A stretch of 64,000 nucleotides of DNA from Actinostola sp. cb2023 (GCA_033675265.1 JAUJYZ010000853.1:1-64000); one strand, 5' to 3'; counted from the stretch's first letter, positions 1-12,639 are shown. A program made the numbers and translations. Notes: generated by a model from the letters alone, not told the origin.

Positions 1-1249
1 TTATGAATACACGGATATGTTGGTCCTATGAAATAATTGCATAAGCTAATTAGCTCATAATGATATATATTATATACACCTATTTTTTTTTTTTTTTTTG
101 TTTTGAGAAACGTCCTATTTGAATAATCAAACGTAAAAGGAGTAATTATCACACATTTTTGTCTGTGATAGCTAAAAACTTGGCAAAATACACTTCTATT
201 TTGAAGGGCCTACCCATATGCTTGCAAGTTTAGCTGCCCTGATTTATTTCTTGAATGTATGTTCTGCTTTGTGTTTTGATGTAATACAACAACATCAATC
301 CTAATTTTCAGTTTACTACAGTATTCACATAGGAACAATGTTTCCTGCGACATGGTGAAAGTCTAGACTTTTGAAATCTTTAAGCAGCAGTTTACAGTAT
401 GGACACTCGAACCATGACCACTTAGTTTTTTTCTAACACATACGGTACAGTGTGTTGTCCTAAAGCCGGCCTGCTTTTTTGCATTAATCGCTGTATCTTA
501 CTTTAGAAAAATAGTAGCGGTCTAAAAATTAGTCAAAGGCTAGATTTTCTCTTTCACCTACCTTGTCACAAATTGACATTTATTTTTAATTCAACATTGA
601 GCTTGTTATATATATTCAAATATATTGATCCAGGTAGATGCCCCTAAGTTCGGCCAGGTTACCCTAAATTCCGGCCATAAATAAGCAGGAATTGCTCGGT
701 AAGTTTTACATTATCTTCCATCGTTTTTAACTATTTTTTTTCCTCATTGCTATAATAAAGGACTTTTTAAGTCATTCTACATGAAAAATATTGTAAAGAT
801 AAATTGTAAAAAGACCGAAAAAAGACCCTCCTCTACTGCTTCATTGGGAACCCTGTATAAACGGTCTCTCCTGCGCCCACAATGACATCTAGAGTGCTTA
901 CCATTTACCTGGAAAAACTGGAAATTCCGCTTTGAAAATCAAATTGTATGTGTATTTCCGATCTGAAAGTTCGAATTCCAGAAAGCTCGGGCTTCCGTTT
1001 CAGCATAGTTAATAACTATGGTTTCAGGTAATCCGTCCACTTTTCCCGCTCTGTTTTGTATGTGACTTGTGGCCGGCTTTAGGCATACCTACCAAAATAT
1101 GCACGTAATTTCACCTGACCCTGGACTTCCGTTTATTTAAGCCGTTCATGATTGTTTTTCTTTGTGTCCAAAGCTACTCATTAACGTCGTATTTGTTTGA
1201 AGACTTTGCCCACATGACTTAAGATGCACGAAAACATGAAAGTTACTGA
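1..1249. other. Intergenic, no gene seen
   Basis: This AT-rich stretch has no ORF with recognisable content. It holds a poly-T tract near 82-99. A short repeat at 640-680 contains two copies of a CTAAxTTCxGGCCA-like phrase. I see no gene here. Confidence 0.6.
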
Positions 1250-1365
1250 AGCGAGTCGGAACCCTAAAAGGTACACACAGGAAATATATTTTATAACCCT
1301 AAAAGGACCGCCGATCACCCCTACCACCAGGACAATGGGAGTACCCCCCTCCCCCTCCCGGGCAA
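1250..1365 (+). repeat. Dispersed repeat with CCTAAAAGG motifs, copy 1
   Basis: The segment contains GGAACCCTAAAAGGTAC, then ACACAGGAAATAT, GATCACCCCTACCAC and GGACAAT. The same order of phrases recurs at 56,813-56,935 in the same orientation. It is therefore a dispersed repeat. The family is not recognised. Confidence 0.65.
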
Positions 1366-1415
1366 GAAACACTGGTGATTTCAAAATGGATATAATAGCA
1401 ACATTAATATTGTAC

Positions 1416-2960
1416 TTAGTACCTGAATCTTTTATGATATGGTGTCCCACATTTTGGACAGTTGTTGCCAATCAAGGTGGGCCACTCTGTGCCACACTGC
1501 TGACACCTATGAGGACGACGCCCCATAGTGTCAGAGGTAGCACAAGATGACTCACCTTGAATGGTGCCTGTATGGCTTAATGACAATGATTGAAAGAGCA
1601 TCTCTAACCTAGAAATATCATCATTGCATGAGATGTTATTGGCTTGTTGAGGATGTTCTCCAGATGCCAAACAGTGTGTTGCATCTGATAATCCAACCTG
1701 TGAGCCTGGACCCAGACCAGAACCCAGACCAGAACCCAGACCAGAGGATGAATTATCATTGAACACAATGTGTGGTACTGTGGCATCCTCAACAAGCTCC
1801 TCTACTACTGAACTCACATTGCCATCATAGCTAGAGAGCATGCGTGCCATTGCATCGTACCCTATATCAGGGAAGATGTTTTTTGTAGCTGTGATACTTT
1901 TTGTACCTCGCTTTGTGGCTGTACTTCAGCTGGTACAGTTGTGTTGGAGCTTGAAGCCACTGATGTCTATAAATGTATTAAAAAAAATTGTTTATAACAT
2001 AGTGATGTCACTTTCAACATTACACTAATGACATTGTCAAGTATAATAAGCATTATTGGAGGTTGAGCATGATCTTGTAAATTAGTATAGGTAATAGGAC
2101 TACGTGCTGTCCAATTTGGAAATAATTGGATCGAATTTTTTTTTAGACGACTGCCAAAATTGGACAATAATTATTTGACAAACGTTTTCGGTTTATTCAA
2201 ACCATCTTCAGGCTAGGTACAACTACGGTTCAATAGTTTCAAATGCAACTTATTTATACTGAAATGTGCAATTAAGTAACTCCCTTAGGGAACAAATACA
2301 TTGGGAATGAATATACTTGTTTGTTTAAGGATGGATTAAAGTTAGCGATGAAATCGCTTCATTGGTTTAAAGTTACAAAGAAATGTACATTACCTGATTT
2401 GGAGTAAAAGAGCGAAAGGCCCTCACAACATTCGTCATGAATGGGAGTTTGCTCTCCTCCTTGTCTAAGTTGCAGAAAAATGATGTGAGGTATTCGCTCA
2501 CTTCATAATTTTTTTATTCTACCCTTCGCCTTCTGGTATTCTCTGTCAAAGCAAGAGATGATATAGGTTCTTTAGAGTTATTTTCAGTGAAATAATGTAA
2601 GCCTTACCCAAAAATTGTTCCCCCAAAAAAGTTTATATCAAACTTCAAACCTGCTTTTTTTTGGCGGCCGCAGACAAGACATTTTTGCTATTGTCGTTGC
2701 TATTCATAATGAATAGCAACTGGTTCGTTGAGGACTGGCGCTGTTTGAGTTTGACAAGACATCTGAGCCGCTGCCTGGTGCCTCCTATCTCTTTCTCGCT
2801 TGTTTTTCTCCTTCAAAGCAACACACTTGTCGCAGACGCATTTATCGAAAGGGCAATTGCCCCGGTGCCTCTGCAGGGGTGTCGCGTAGCCATGATTTGC
2901 GCAAAAGCGACAAGACCTTGAAATGTTGCCGTTGCTTTCAGCCATATTTCCCGTGGTCAA
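1416..2960 (-). CDS. DMRT-like DM-domain protein with CUE-like domain and C-terminal zinc ribbon
   Basis: Two exons are proposed: 2651-2960, starting at an ATG, and 1416-1966, ending at TAA. Exon 1 encodes a DM DNA-binding domain at about residues 12-60. All eight zinc ligands are visible: CRFC, NH, then H-x3-C, then CVCDKC. It is followed by a basic tail (KEKNKRERDRRH). Exon 2 encodes a Ser/Thr/Gln-rich linker, a CUE-like helix bundle (IFPDIGYDAMARMLSSYDGN), a Gly-Ser-Leu repeat and a C-terminal zinc ribbon (CQQCG, then CPKCG). DMRT proteins are nuclear transcription factors, and some carry a CUE-like DMA domain, so this architecture fits. Two single-base breaks are present: one near 2703, and one near 1872 where an A-run looks one base short. 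The splice donor (GTTTGA) is weak. The gene is either a young pseudogene or a functional gene with sequence errors. Confidence 0.75.
2163..2222 (-). ncRNA. Hammerhead-ribozyme-like motif (weak)
   Basis: On the minus strand the sequence reads CTGAAGA, then a short hairpin with GGTTT paired to AAACC, then GAAA. This is the order of a hammerhead core (CUGANGA, stem II, GAAA). Stems I and III are not convincing, and position 10.1 is not G. Similar phrases occur in retroelement tails. It lies in the region upstream of exon 2 of the DMRT-like gene, inside its intron. Confidence 0.2.
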
Positions 2961-4130
2961 AGAAAACGTTTTGCAACAATTTTTTACAATTACCTAGCGG
3001 CGGGAAAGTGAACGCGCGCGTGCGCGTCAAAATTTTCGCGCGCAGCGAAAACATCTAGAACTTTCGCTACGAACTTTCGATCGGCTGTTTGGTGTTTTGA
3101 ATTGCAATATTCTTCTTCTGAAAGTCAATAATTTCCCTACATTGTCCACTAAATCTATGAACAACTACACATAAGACTCTACAAAGACAATAGAGTTAAA
3201 TTCAAACACATAGAGCTTCGACTACATTCACCACAAGTACACTTATCTTTTGAATTCTGTTGAGTCCTGTCTTCTCAGACCTTCTCAGCGTATCGACGTT
3301 TCAATCGCCTCCCGTTCATTTAAATCGAACAAACTTGAACAAATTAACAGATGAAAAGAAGCAAACATGTAGATAAATTCCTGTAGTTGAATAAAAGCAA
3401 CAAATCGCTACAAAAACAAGTCAAAAGGAACAAGCTGGTATTGTTAAACCACAAAGCACCTCAACCGAATGAAGCCACGTACGGAATGACTCGCATACAT
3501 GAGTAGCCTCCTTTTCGTGTAAGCTTCTGATTGGCAATTTTTGGCGGCTTTTTTTTCCATTGTAACCAAAGGGAGCCCAATCGATCTCTACTCTCTCGAA
3601 AACATAAAGTAAGCTTTGATAAAGTAAGCTATTGAACATTTAAGAAATACATTTTACTAGACTGTACTTTACTAGATACCTAATCTTCAAAGCTATTTAT
3701 TAGAGTTGTTGGTACTGTAATTAAAATTAAAATAATAAAAATGTCATGAATAAGTAATGAGGGAAATACAATAGGAATCATAAGCGTAGCAGATATCTGT
3801 AAATCAACAAGAGATTTATCCTCATTTGCATTCAACTTTAACTTGGATTTTCTCGGCCAAACTGTTTCCTATCATCGAAATTATATTATAACATAATAAT
3901 AATTACATCAGCATATAGGTATGATATAACTCTCGCTCTGATTGGTTGGTTAGCGTGTGTCCGTCGTTGGATTTTTTAAGTAAGATACAATATTCGCATC
4001 TGTGTCGGCGAGTGATTATATATATCATACAACACGGCCACTCATATTGTATCTATTACATAAAAATAAGTAAACAAAAGGTTACATGACTCCGCCGCTC
4101 CCATTTAAGGTCAATAATAATTATTGTATA
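2961..4130. other. Intergenic, no gene seen
   Basis: This is upstream of the DMRT-like gene. A CG-rich patch at 3000-3060 with GCGCGCG motifs could be its promoter region. At about 3995-4060 a phrase with ACAACACGGC near repeats of ATATTGTATC resembles sequence near 18,780-18,840. No coding signal was found. Confidence 0.5.
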
Positions 4131-4199
4131 CCATTTTCACTACTAAATCCCCGCTCATTGTCTCGGTGCGATTAAGTTATGGGAGAATGAGATTGGACC
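4131..4199 (+). repeat. 69-bp inverted repeat, left copy
   Basis: It starts CCATTTTCACTACTAAATCC and ends GAGATTGGACC. Its reverse complement is present at 16,992-17,061 with one base inserted. The pair could be the ends of a 12.9-kb element or two independent copies in opposite orientation. No clean target duplication is visible. Confidence 0.7.
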
Positions 4200-4295
4200 G
4201 AGGCCATGAGCGAAGCGCGAAGCGGACGTACGTACGTACAGGAAGTAAGTAAATCGAGTAACGGCGTCGCCGAAGGGGAGGTGGGAGGAGGGGTC

Positions 4296-4673
4296 GGAAA
4301 AATATTTTCGTCGTCCTTGTAGAATATCGTGTAAAAGCCCCGAAATTGAATAATTTGGTTCTTAAATACCCGAATAAAAGCACGTGGTGATGCAGGGCAT
4401 TCCAACAAACCCTCCCGAGGGAAATGAGACTCATGATTCGCATCCGTAGGTATTTCACGGAGTTTTTCATTAATGAAAATAGTATACTATTTTCATTACT
4501 GAAAAACTCCGTGAAATACCTACGGATGCGAATCATGAGTCTCATTTCCCTCGGGAGGGTTTGTTGGAATGCCCTGCATCACCACGTGCTTTTATTCGGG
4601 TATTTAAGAACCAAATTATTCAATTCGGGGCTTTTACACGATCTTCTACAAGGACGACGAAAATATTTTTCCT
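4296..4673. repeat. Near-perfect palindrome, two 189-bp arms
   Basis: The left arm 4296-4484 and right arm 4485-4673 are almost exact reverse complements with no spacer. The centre is AGTATACT. Only scattered mismatches are visible, for example AGAATATCG against CGATCTTCT. The overlapping ORFs in this stretch are shadows of the symmetry. It may be a fold-back element or a replication-derived inverted duplication. Confidence 0.9.
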
Positions 4674-5282
4674 TCTTGATTTTTTCCTGTCGCCGAAGCC
4701 GAATATCCGCATGGCAGCTACTCAGAATGATCCAAACCAGAAGAACTAGCTGCCCTGCAACGCCAACTCCAACCCGCTGTAGTCGCAGAACCCGCTGTAG
4801 TCGCAGAACCCGTTGTGGTCTAGCAGTAACATGCAAAGTGAGGTAGTAGGTTGTTTCTGTATTTTCGTATCCCGCGTTTTAGTTGGTCAGTACTCATACG
4901 TTCCGTCAACGATATGTATTAGTTGTCACTCGAGTCACTATCGAGGTTTTTATGGTTCTAGGCTTTGTTTTCCCCTCGCTCTAGCCGCCGTATTTTCGCT
5001 CCCTTACTTCAGTATTTTCACATTTTCCTCATGAGGTTGCATCTCTTTCTGTTCGAGGGCCTGGGTATTTCAGGGTTAACTGTATCGTCCATAACTAAGA
5101 GTCTCAGTTTATCGTAATTATAATCCTTGATTCAGTAATTTTGTGTTACAGCTTGAGTATATTTGGTTGTAGTATTCTATACGTTTATTATTTATCGTGG
5201 TTAGCACTATTTACCCATGTCTTGTTATCTGTAAGCATTTACCGTTATTTATGCTTTAGTCATATGTTTATAAAGTTCTGTA

Positions 5283-6120
5283 ATAGCCGTGTGTCGGCAG
5301 AATTGGCGTGGCCGTGTGTCGGCAATACTAAAAGTGCTTTCGGCACGTGAAATACGTGAAATAGCCGTGTGTCGGCAGAATTGGCGTGGCCGTGTGTCGG
5401 CATTACCAAAAGTGCCTCCGGCACGTGAAATACGTGAAATAGCAGTGTGTCGGCAGAATTGGCGTGGCCGTGTGTCGGCATTACCAAATTAAGTGCATTC
5501 GGCACGTGATATATGTGAAATAGCCGTGTGTCGGCAGAATTGGCGTGGCCGTGTGTCGGCATTACCAAAAGTGCATTCGGCACGTGAAATATGTGAAATA
5601 GCCGTGTGTCGGCAGAATTGGCGTGGCCGTGTGTCGGCATTACCAAAAGTGCATTCGGCACGTCAAATATGTGAAATAGCCGTGTGTCGGCAGAATTGGC
5701 GTGGCCGTGTGTCGGCATTGCCAAAAGTGCATTCGGCACGTGATATATGTGAAATAGCCGTGTGTCGGCAGAATTGGCGTGGCCGTGTGTCGGCATTACC
5801 AAAAGTGCATTCGGCACGTGAAATATGTGAAATAGCCGTGTGTCGGCAGAATTGGCGTGGCCGTGTGTCGGCATTACCAAAAGTGCATTCGGCACGTGAT
5901 ATATGTGAAATAGCCGTGTGTCGGCAGAATTGGCGTGGCCGTGTGTCGGCATTACCAAAAGTGCATTCGGCACGTGAAATATGTGAAATAGCCGTGTGTC
6001 GGCAGAATTGGCGTGGCCGTGTGTCGGCATTACCCAAAGTGCATTCGGCACGTGATATATGTGAAATAGCCGTGTATCGGAAAAATTGGCGTGGCCGTGT
6101 GTAGGCATTACCGAAAGTGC
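5283..6120 (+). repeat. 78-bp tandem array, about 11 units
   Basis: Each unit carries GCCGTGTGTCGGCAGAATTG, a second GCCGTGTGTCGGC, then ATTACCAAAAGTGC and an E-box-like GGCACGTGA. Most units are exactly 78 bp, so every frame stays open across the array. That produces long artefact ORFs on both strands. The last unit (6069) is diverged. Confidence 0.93.
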
Positions 6121-6410
6121 TCTAGTTGTGTGTTTATAAAATTATGTGAAGTGTCCGTTGTCGACGAAAGGGGCGTGGCCGTGTGTCGGCATTACCGAAA
6201 GTGCTCTAGTTGTGTGTTTATAAAATTATATGAAGTGTCCGTTGTCGACGAAAGGGACGTGGCCGTTTGTCGGCATTACCGAAAGTGCTCTAGTTGTGTG
6301 TTTATAAAATTATATGAAGTGTCCGTTGTCGACGAAAGGGGCGTGGCCGTTTGTCGGCATTACCGAAAGTGCTCTAGTTGTGTGTTTACAAAATTATATG
6401 AAGTGCTCAA
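6121..6410 (+). repeat. 84-bp tandem array, related to the 78-bp array
   Basis: The units contain GTGTCCGTTGTCGACGAAAG, then GTGGCCGTGTGTCGGCATTA and CTAGTTGTGTGTTTATAAAA. Unit starts at 6151, 6235 and 6319 give an 84-bp period. The GTGGCCGTGTGTCGGCATTACC core is shared with the 78-bp units. The array abuts the 78-bp array directly. Confidence 0.9.
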
Positions 6411-6429
6411 GCATGTTAAGGCCTGGGTT

Positions 6430-7518
6430 AGCACTAAAACGAGGCTCTGACAGAAAAAAATACTTTTAAACTGTTTCTTTTAACATTAACTGACAAATCT
6501 TGGAGAGAATAGTTGTGGTATCGGCAATTATTTTGATGCATCGATGAGGTCGAGTGGACGGTCACGTGACCTGGTAATAACGTTGACGTATGGTGCTCAT
6601 AAAGTGCAAAATGGGGAGATGAGTTTTACATAAAAAGTTAGCAGAACCTGATTATTTACTTTGGCATGAACTGTTTTTTATGAATCTGCCTCAACACCAG
6701 AATAATTAATACTATGACCTAGTATATTTTCCACGGATTTCCAATGATTGGCATTAGCTCCGTTAAGTTAGTGAAAAACTTACTTGATTGTAAATATTAT
6801 CCAGGTATTAAGACATAATCGTAAAGACTTTAGTTCCTTCAACAAGGTTAAGCCGTTAAGTGTATTATTTTTATTAAATTCGTCTCCCCATTTTGCAAAA
6901 ACTAACACATGGTTTTGCCTTCAAAGACCGGCCATTTTGAATTCACCACAGGAAGACCAATGGGTATTTATCACCCTACCACAGGAATCCCATAAGTCTA
7001 ATTTAGAGCATATCACAGGGATCCCATCACTAAAGTTTGTTGAACCTTAAAGAAAATTGACCAATTACAATGAGTGTTATATTGTCGACCAATAGAAATG
7101 AAGCTTACAAAAGGCAACGAAGATATCAAAAATGGCGGACAACAAGAAATGCCTACGTACATTTGTTTTTGGTGTTTTACAATTTATTAAAATAAATGAA
7201 TAGCATGATATTGTACTCTGAAAGACGTTTATTGTCTAATATTTCCGAAAGTGATCTTTCTTTATGATATAGGTGCTCTAAAAGAACTCTGCTTATCAAA
7301 ATAAAGTGTGTATTTTGACTATTCTTGCTCCTTTTTTAGCATTCAATCACGTTCGTTTTACGACATTTGCCCTCGTATTTACTGCTAAGCGGCCTTTTTC
7401 GACTAAGACATGCGCAATACTTTTCGCGGTCTTTTCAAATCGTATTTTGTTCAGTGAAAGGTCTGTAAGTATAAGTACGTGTTATAAAGAACTTACAGCC
7501 ATTATAGAGCTCCAATAG
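6430..7518. other. Intergenic, no convincing gene
   Basis: A short inverted phrase (GCAAAATGGGGAGA at 6608 and its complement near 6884) suggests a degraded inverted-repeat element. ORFs here are short and lack recognisable domains. Confidence 0.5.
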
Positions 7519-8700
7519 ATGACAGAAAATATCAACTGCGCTTTTGCAAGAGTATATTTGTATACTACCAAAAAACTTGCAATATCAAACATAAGTCGCC
7601 AGCCAAATGAAAGCAATACAAAATTCAAAATCCATCTGCTTCAAGAAAGGTACAAGTTGTACGAGGATCATTTTTTCAGGATATCCTAGATTACAAATTG
7701 ATAAAGGTAAGTCATACTAAAATATAGAATACTTTATTAGATGACGGTAAATATTTAGTTTTATGTACAACTGTTTTCAATGATTTCTGTGCTCATACCA
7801 TTGCAGCATCATTTTACAGAAGTTGCAACACAGTGGACAATGTTTTCACCCAGTGGAGAAGTGCAACAGAAAGGGAAAATTATATCACAATGTTCTCTCC
7901 CCAAAAATGGCAAGAAATGTCTGACTGCAGACGAAGAATGCACACATGCAAATTGTGTAAATATTGTGCTGATTACCACACAATAATTCAGTCTACATTC
8001 CCTACAAAGAAAAAAAATCAAGTTTCCAAATCAAAACACAAGCCATTAGCAAGTATAAAGTCACAGGCAAAAGCCTTTAATACTGTGACCACTATTAAGC
8101 CATTGAAAAGGGAATTGAAAGATATTGGGGAAGCCATCTACAAGACATTTGATGAAGCATGCAAAGAAAATCTTGGATGCAGTTTTACAGATGTTCTGTT
8201 AACGGTGCCTTCAAAGATGACTGGCCTCCAACAAAGAATTAGTCCTGCAGAAAAAAAAAAGAGGAAAAGGGATGAGCAACGTAAAGTAAAAACATCAATT
8301 GAATCAGTTTGGAAAAACACTGACACAGATTCCCATCTAGCTCTGAGGCAGTCATTTTCTGCAAGGCAGCAACAGAGACTAAGCACATACTTTGAAACAA
8401 CTGATCAGGCTGAGGATAGAATAAGAAAAACTCCCCCAGAAAAATTAATGAATAAGTCGCATGTCCCAAGCCCATCAACTATCGAAGGCGAATTTGACAG
8501 ACTAAAGGAAGACATGGAATCCTGGCCAAGGGAGGAGGTAAACTGGAGTGAGAAGGCCAGGGAATACAAGATAAGAAGATCTTCAGACCAGGCCACCCCA
8601 CCCTATGCTGGGCAGATTCTAAAGGAATATCTCAAGTCACAAGAAATTGACACCAGCCAATTTGAAAAACAGAAAGGTAATATATACAACATGTATACTG

Positions 8701-8819
8701 AACAATTATTATTCCCCGAAGTGGAGGTGAGTAGTGGTGGATATTTACTGAGCCACAAGTCCTTGAGTGGCAAAGTAAATATTCACCACTACTCACCTCC
8801 ACTTTGGGGAATAATTGTT
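8701..8819. mobile_element. Short inverted-repeat element in intron
   Basis: Arms of about 48 bp are near-exact complements. The left arm starts AACAATTATTATTCCCCGAA and the right arm ends GGGGAATAATTGTTT. The loop is about 20 bp. This looks like a MITE. It lies in the long intron of the transposase-like pseudogene. Confidence 0.85.
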
Positions 8820-9289
8820 TTAGTATTTACCAAATCAGTTGGATAAAAAATGTAGCTGTACATTGTGTAGCTGTAGCTGTACAGTGTAGCTGTAGCGAAA
8901 CGAGACGCCATTTTGAATCTCGTCCCAAAAAAGGTGAATAGCCAAGGATATTCCGAGTTACAGGATTTGGTAAATACTGTACTAATGATAAATGAACTGA
9001 GTGGAGTGCAATTTGGTCTGAAATCATATGAGCAATAACAAATAAATTTTATTGTTATTCACGATTATGATTTCAGACCAAGATTGCATGACAAAAAGTT
9101 CATTTTATACCAATTAATAATGTTTTAATTATTAATTAATAATGTCCATAGAGTTGAGAACATGCATAGGATATGCATGACTTTGGCAAAATGTGATCAA
9201 AACTGTACTTTGGTAATGTTTTAATCACTGTAAAGTATAATTTGAAACTGTTACAAATTATCCTACAGTTAACGTACATCACATAAAAC

Positions 9290-9547
9290 ATATAGAGAGA
9301 GAAGGGGAGGGGAGGGAAGGGGAGCATTTTGGGAGCATTTTGGGAGGGGGTTGGGAGGGGGTTGGGGGGAGGCAGAAAGGGGAAAGACAGCAAAAACACA
9401 AAACAAAATATTTGTGTGGTCATTCAGAGCACATCTCATGATCATTCTGCAAGAGGATGTCCCCAGGGGCTGTTTTTCCTCCCCTTTCTTTCCCCTCCCC
9501 CAATCCCGACCCTCCCATCCCCTCCCCCTCCCCTCATCCCTCTTAAG
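9290..9547. repeat. G-rich and C-rich paired tracts
   Basis: A purine-rich GGGGAGGGGAGGGAAGGGGA stretch at 9293-9370 faces a pyrimidine-rich CCCCTCCCCCTCCCC stretch at 9475-9545. Together they form an imperfect inverted repeat, and the G runs could form quadruplexes. The ORFs here are low-complexity artefacts. Confidence 0.6.
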
Positions 9548-9693
9548 GTAAGTTTTCAATGTTGTTCATTACAAGAATGTTTGAATATCTGTGTGAGCGT
9601 GCTGTGTACTCTCATAAAGCATGCGGAATACATATCCTTTGGCCAATGACAGCATGGGTTACATCATAGTTATTTTATAATAATACATAGAGG

Positions 9694-9829
9694 TTATTAG
9701 TCGGCTAAGCATCTAATACGGCTGTGTATTTTTACGAGTCATTTGGTATTTTGGCGAGCCTTTAGGCGAGCCAAAATACATGACGAGTAAAAATTCACAG
9801 CCGTATTAGATGCTTAGCTGACTAATAAG
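9694..9829. mobile_element. Inverted-repeat element, TTTTTACGAG family, copy 1
   Basis: The left end TTATTAGTCGGCTAAGCATC pairs with the right end GATGCTTAGCTGACTAATAA. Inner ATTTTTACGAGTCA and TGACGAGTAAAAAT also pair. The design matches the element at 14,840-14,974. It is a probable MITE. Confidence 0.85.
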
Positions 9830-12639
9830 TTGTTTATTATATTTTTTTTGTCAAAGAAACTATAGCTATTCTGGTGAAAGAAAAACAACAAATTACAGTG
9901 AAAACTTGGAAATCTCTGTACGAGCACGCACTAGCCAATGTAGAATTCTCGCACGCTGATTGGTTAATTTTCTTTGCACGATTCTGCATGAATGATTGGA
10001 AAGCCAGTTTGAAGTAACTACCCAAGATACGGTCCCATATTTCGTGCGTTCTTGTGCATACAGTATTTCGTGCGTTCTTTGACAAAAAATATAATAAATT
10101 GTATTTACTGGGTAATGTACTTTTAGTATTGTATTTCTGTGATACACTTTATAAGTCTGTCTACATTGTATATACAGTATGCGTGGTTGTACATTGTTTC
10201 CTCACCTTCAAATTTACAAAGATATCTCATAATGCAATCAAATGCTTCAACATTGTATGACCTGCAACAATACAATGTAAAAATCAGGAAAAAAATAGTA
10301 CTGTAATTTTATTACTTTAACCCTTACTTTATTTATTGTTTTGGGTCCAAAATGCAAAGCAATGTTTTACCATTAAGTACATAAATTCAAAAAGTTTACA
10401 CAGTCTTATTTACATTGAAGCTGTGTATTATAATTCTATAATACATGTATATTGTGTTAGCCAAAACACTCAATTTTGATATTCTTTGAATATTTACTTG
10501 TGTAAATATAATTTCCAAATTGAACTCAAAACCATATGATTATACCTTTACTTACATGTACTACATACATTTACTGTAGACCAAGTAAAGATAAGAAGAA
10601 AACTACTGAAACTACCAGGTGGGGAAATATCGATTCCAGTCCCAAGAAAGAATCAGGAAATAAAAAGTGAGATAAACAAGAGAGTAAATGATGGAATATA
10701 TAACTTAGGTGTACCTATCATTGAGACCGAGTGTCAAAAGGCTATAGTGACAAAAGAGGGCAAGTTTGAATTCAAATCTTTTAAAGTTTCTGGAAGGAAA
10801 ATACCCTTCTATGATATATGAATAAATACACTGGACAGATAAACACAATACTTAAGAGTGAATTGTGATGGATACTATGACACACTCACAGAAGATGAAA
10901 TACACTTAAGACTGGAAGAGCTAGGAGAAATTCTCCAAGGGAGTGCCGAAGAAAAGAAAGAACATCTGAAGATCATAGAAAGACATCGTCACTGGATGAT
11001 CTGGCATGACCACTCATCATTGGCAAATAGTGGTTTCATGCTTTTCCTTATGAGGCAACTCTATGATCCTGCAATTCATTTGACGAAATCTGAGTATTTA
11101 CAGAAAACAGGCAGGATTATTGACATTCAAGCCACAATAGAGAAGCCTCATTTGTACATTTTGGCTAAGGCAAGGGCAACAATGGAAGACCAGCTGAAAT
11201 TTATAAGCACCAGAAATGAATGTCTACAAAATATCTCAGAGTCTCTTAAAGTAGATGGTTTGGAAATAAAAGATACCATGCGTCTCATGAATGGTGATAA
11301 ACCAGCAGTAGAATTCGAAAGTGGGAATCAGAAAGGAGGACAGTATTCCTGCCCTGGGTGTGATGCTCATATGTCGATGGTACATGACTACACCTATACC
11401 AAATACAGACATTACAGAACTCTCAAAGAGCGAAAGAGCTTAGTGCTTGCAGGTAAATTTGGAAAGTTAAAAAAAGTAGATCCCTTCAAGGGCCTCAAAA
11501 AAGCTGAAGTAATAAGTGAATTGAAGGCAAGGAAAGAAGGCATCAGTGGTTGCAAGAAAGACCTAGACCTGCAACTTCAGGAAATACTTTGTGGAGCAAC
11601 CAATGTCCCACCACTTCTGAGTGAGAACCACACAGTTGAAGATTTGAATCTGCAAGCATACGAGGTTCTTTCATTTGAGCCACTGCATGATACAATGAAT
11701 CATATTTCAAATGTGATCAAAGAGCTTCCACACCACATAACAGATCCAAAAGTACTCATCAAGCAAGTTGTATCAGTGATATTTGACAAAGAAAAAGTCA
11801 GGGGTACAGATTATCGCCGTGCTTTACTGAAGCTAACAGCGGCCATACTTGGAGATGTTTCTCAAGAAGTTCAAGACCTTCTTCTGTCATTCATTGAAAT
11901 GACAAAGGTATTCTATGCACATGATGACGAACGCTGTCCTAGGCAGATTATTTGGCTATACAACCTGTCATGGCTTCACAGCAAAGTAGTTTCAAAGGTA
12001 CTCTGTCCTCCAAAAGCTCTAACCTACAGGAAGCTGTTTGGCATATACTACCATGCCATCATTGATCATGCACCCATTATGCAGCGGATTCTCTGTCTAC
12101 GATCAATCAATGCAGAGTAAACAGAGCGTTGCTTTGATCAAATTGTTGACATTACAAAAAAAACTTGGAACAAGCAAATTGAAGATCTTGCAGCTAATGC
12201 ATTTTTACACTTCCAAGCTGAGGAGCACATAAAGGGAAAGGCATGTGCAGTCCAAGTGCAAGAGAGAGAAATAAAGAAGATTTCATCCTATTTACCAAAG
12301 CTTGGTAATCTGGTAGTAAGAAAGGAGGTGATGCTGAAACAGGCAAAAGAGTGGCAGGCCCACTTAAAACAGATTGCTGACTTTCTTGTTCCAGGACCAG
12401 GTGTATGGTGGGACTGGACACAGGATGATGGAGTGGAGTTTTATGACTCACCCACGCAGCCAAACTCCAGACCAGATGGTCCCATGTTACATCATTTTAG
12501 ATCAAGTTCCACAAGAAAGGAACTTTCATTCTTGCAAGAGTGTTGGGATGGATGCTGCACTGAAGGCACAGAGCTCCCTCTTTATAAGAGATATGACAGC
12601 AGTGGAAAAATTGCTTTTGTAAAGCCAGTGAATGAAGAA

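Noticed and set aside
4711..4836. Start of a gag-like retroelement protein
   Set aside because: Only a few codons look coding before stops, and no reverse transcriptase or recombinase was seen nearby.
4172..4846. Paired ORFs of similar sequence on both strands
   Set aside because: They are mirror images created by the 378-bp palindrome.
5260..6108. Long ORFs of 60-282 codons on both strands over the 78-bp array
   Set aside because: The period is a multiple of three and stop-free, so open frames arise on both strands. Codon content is purely repetitive.
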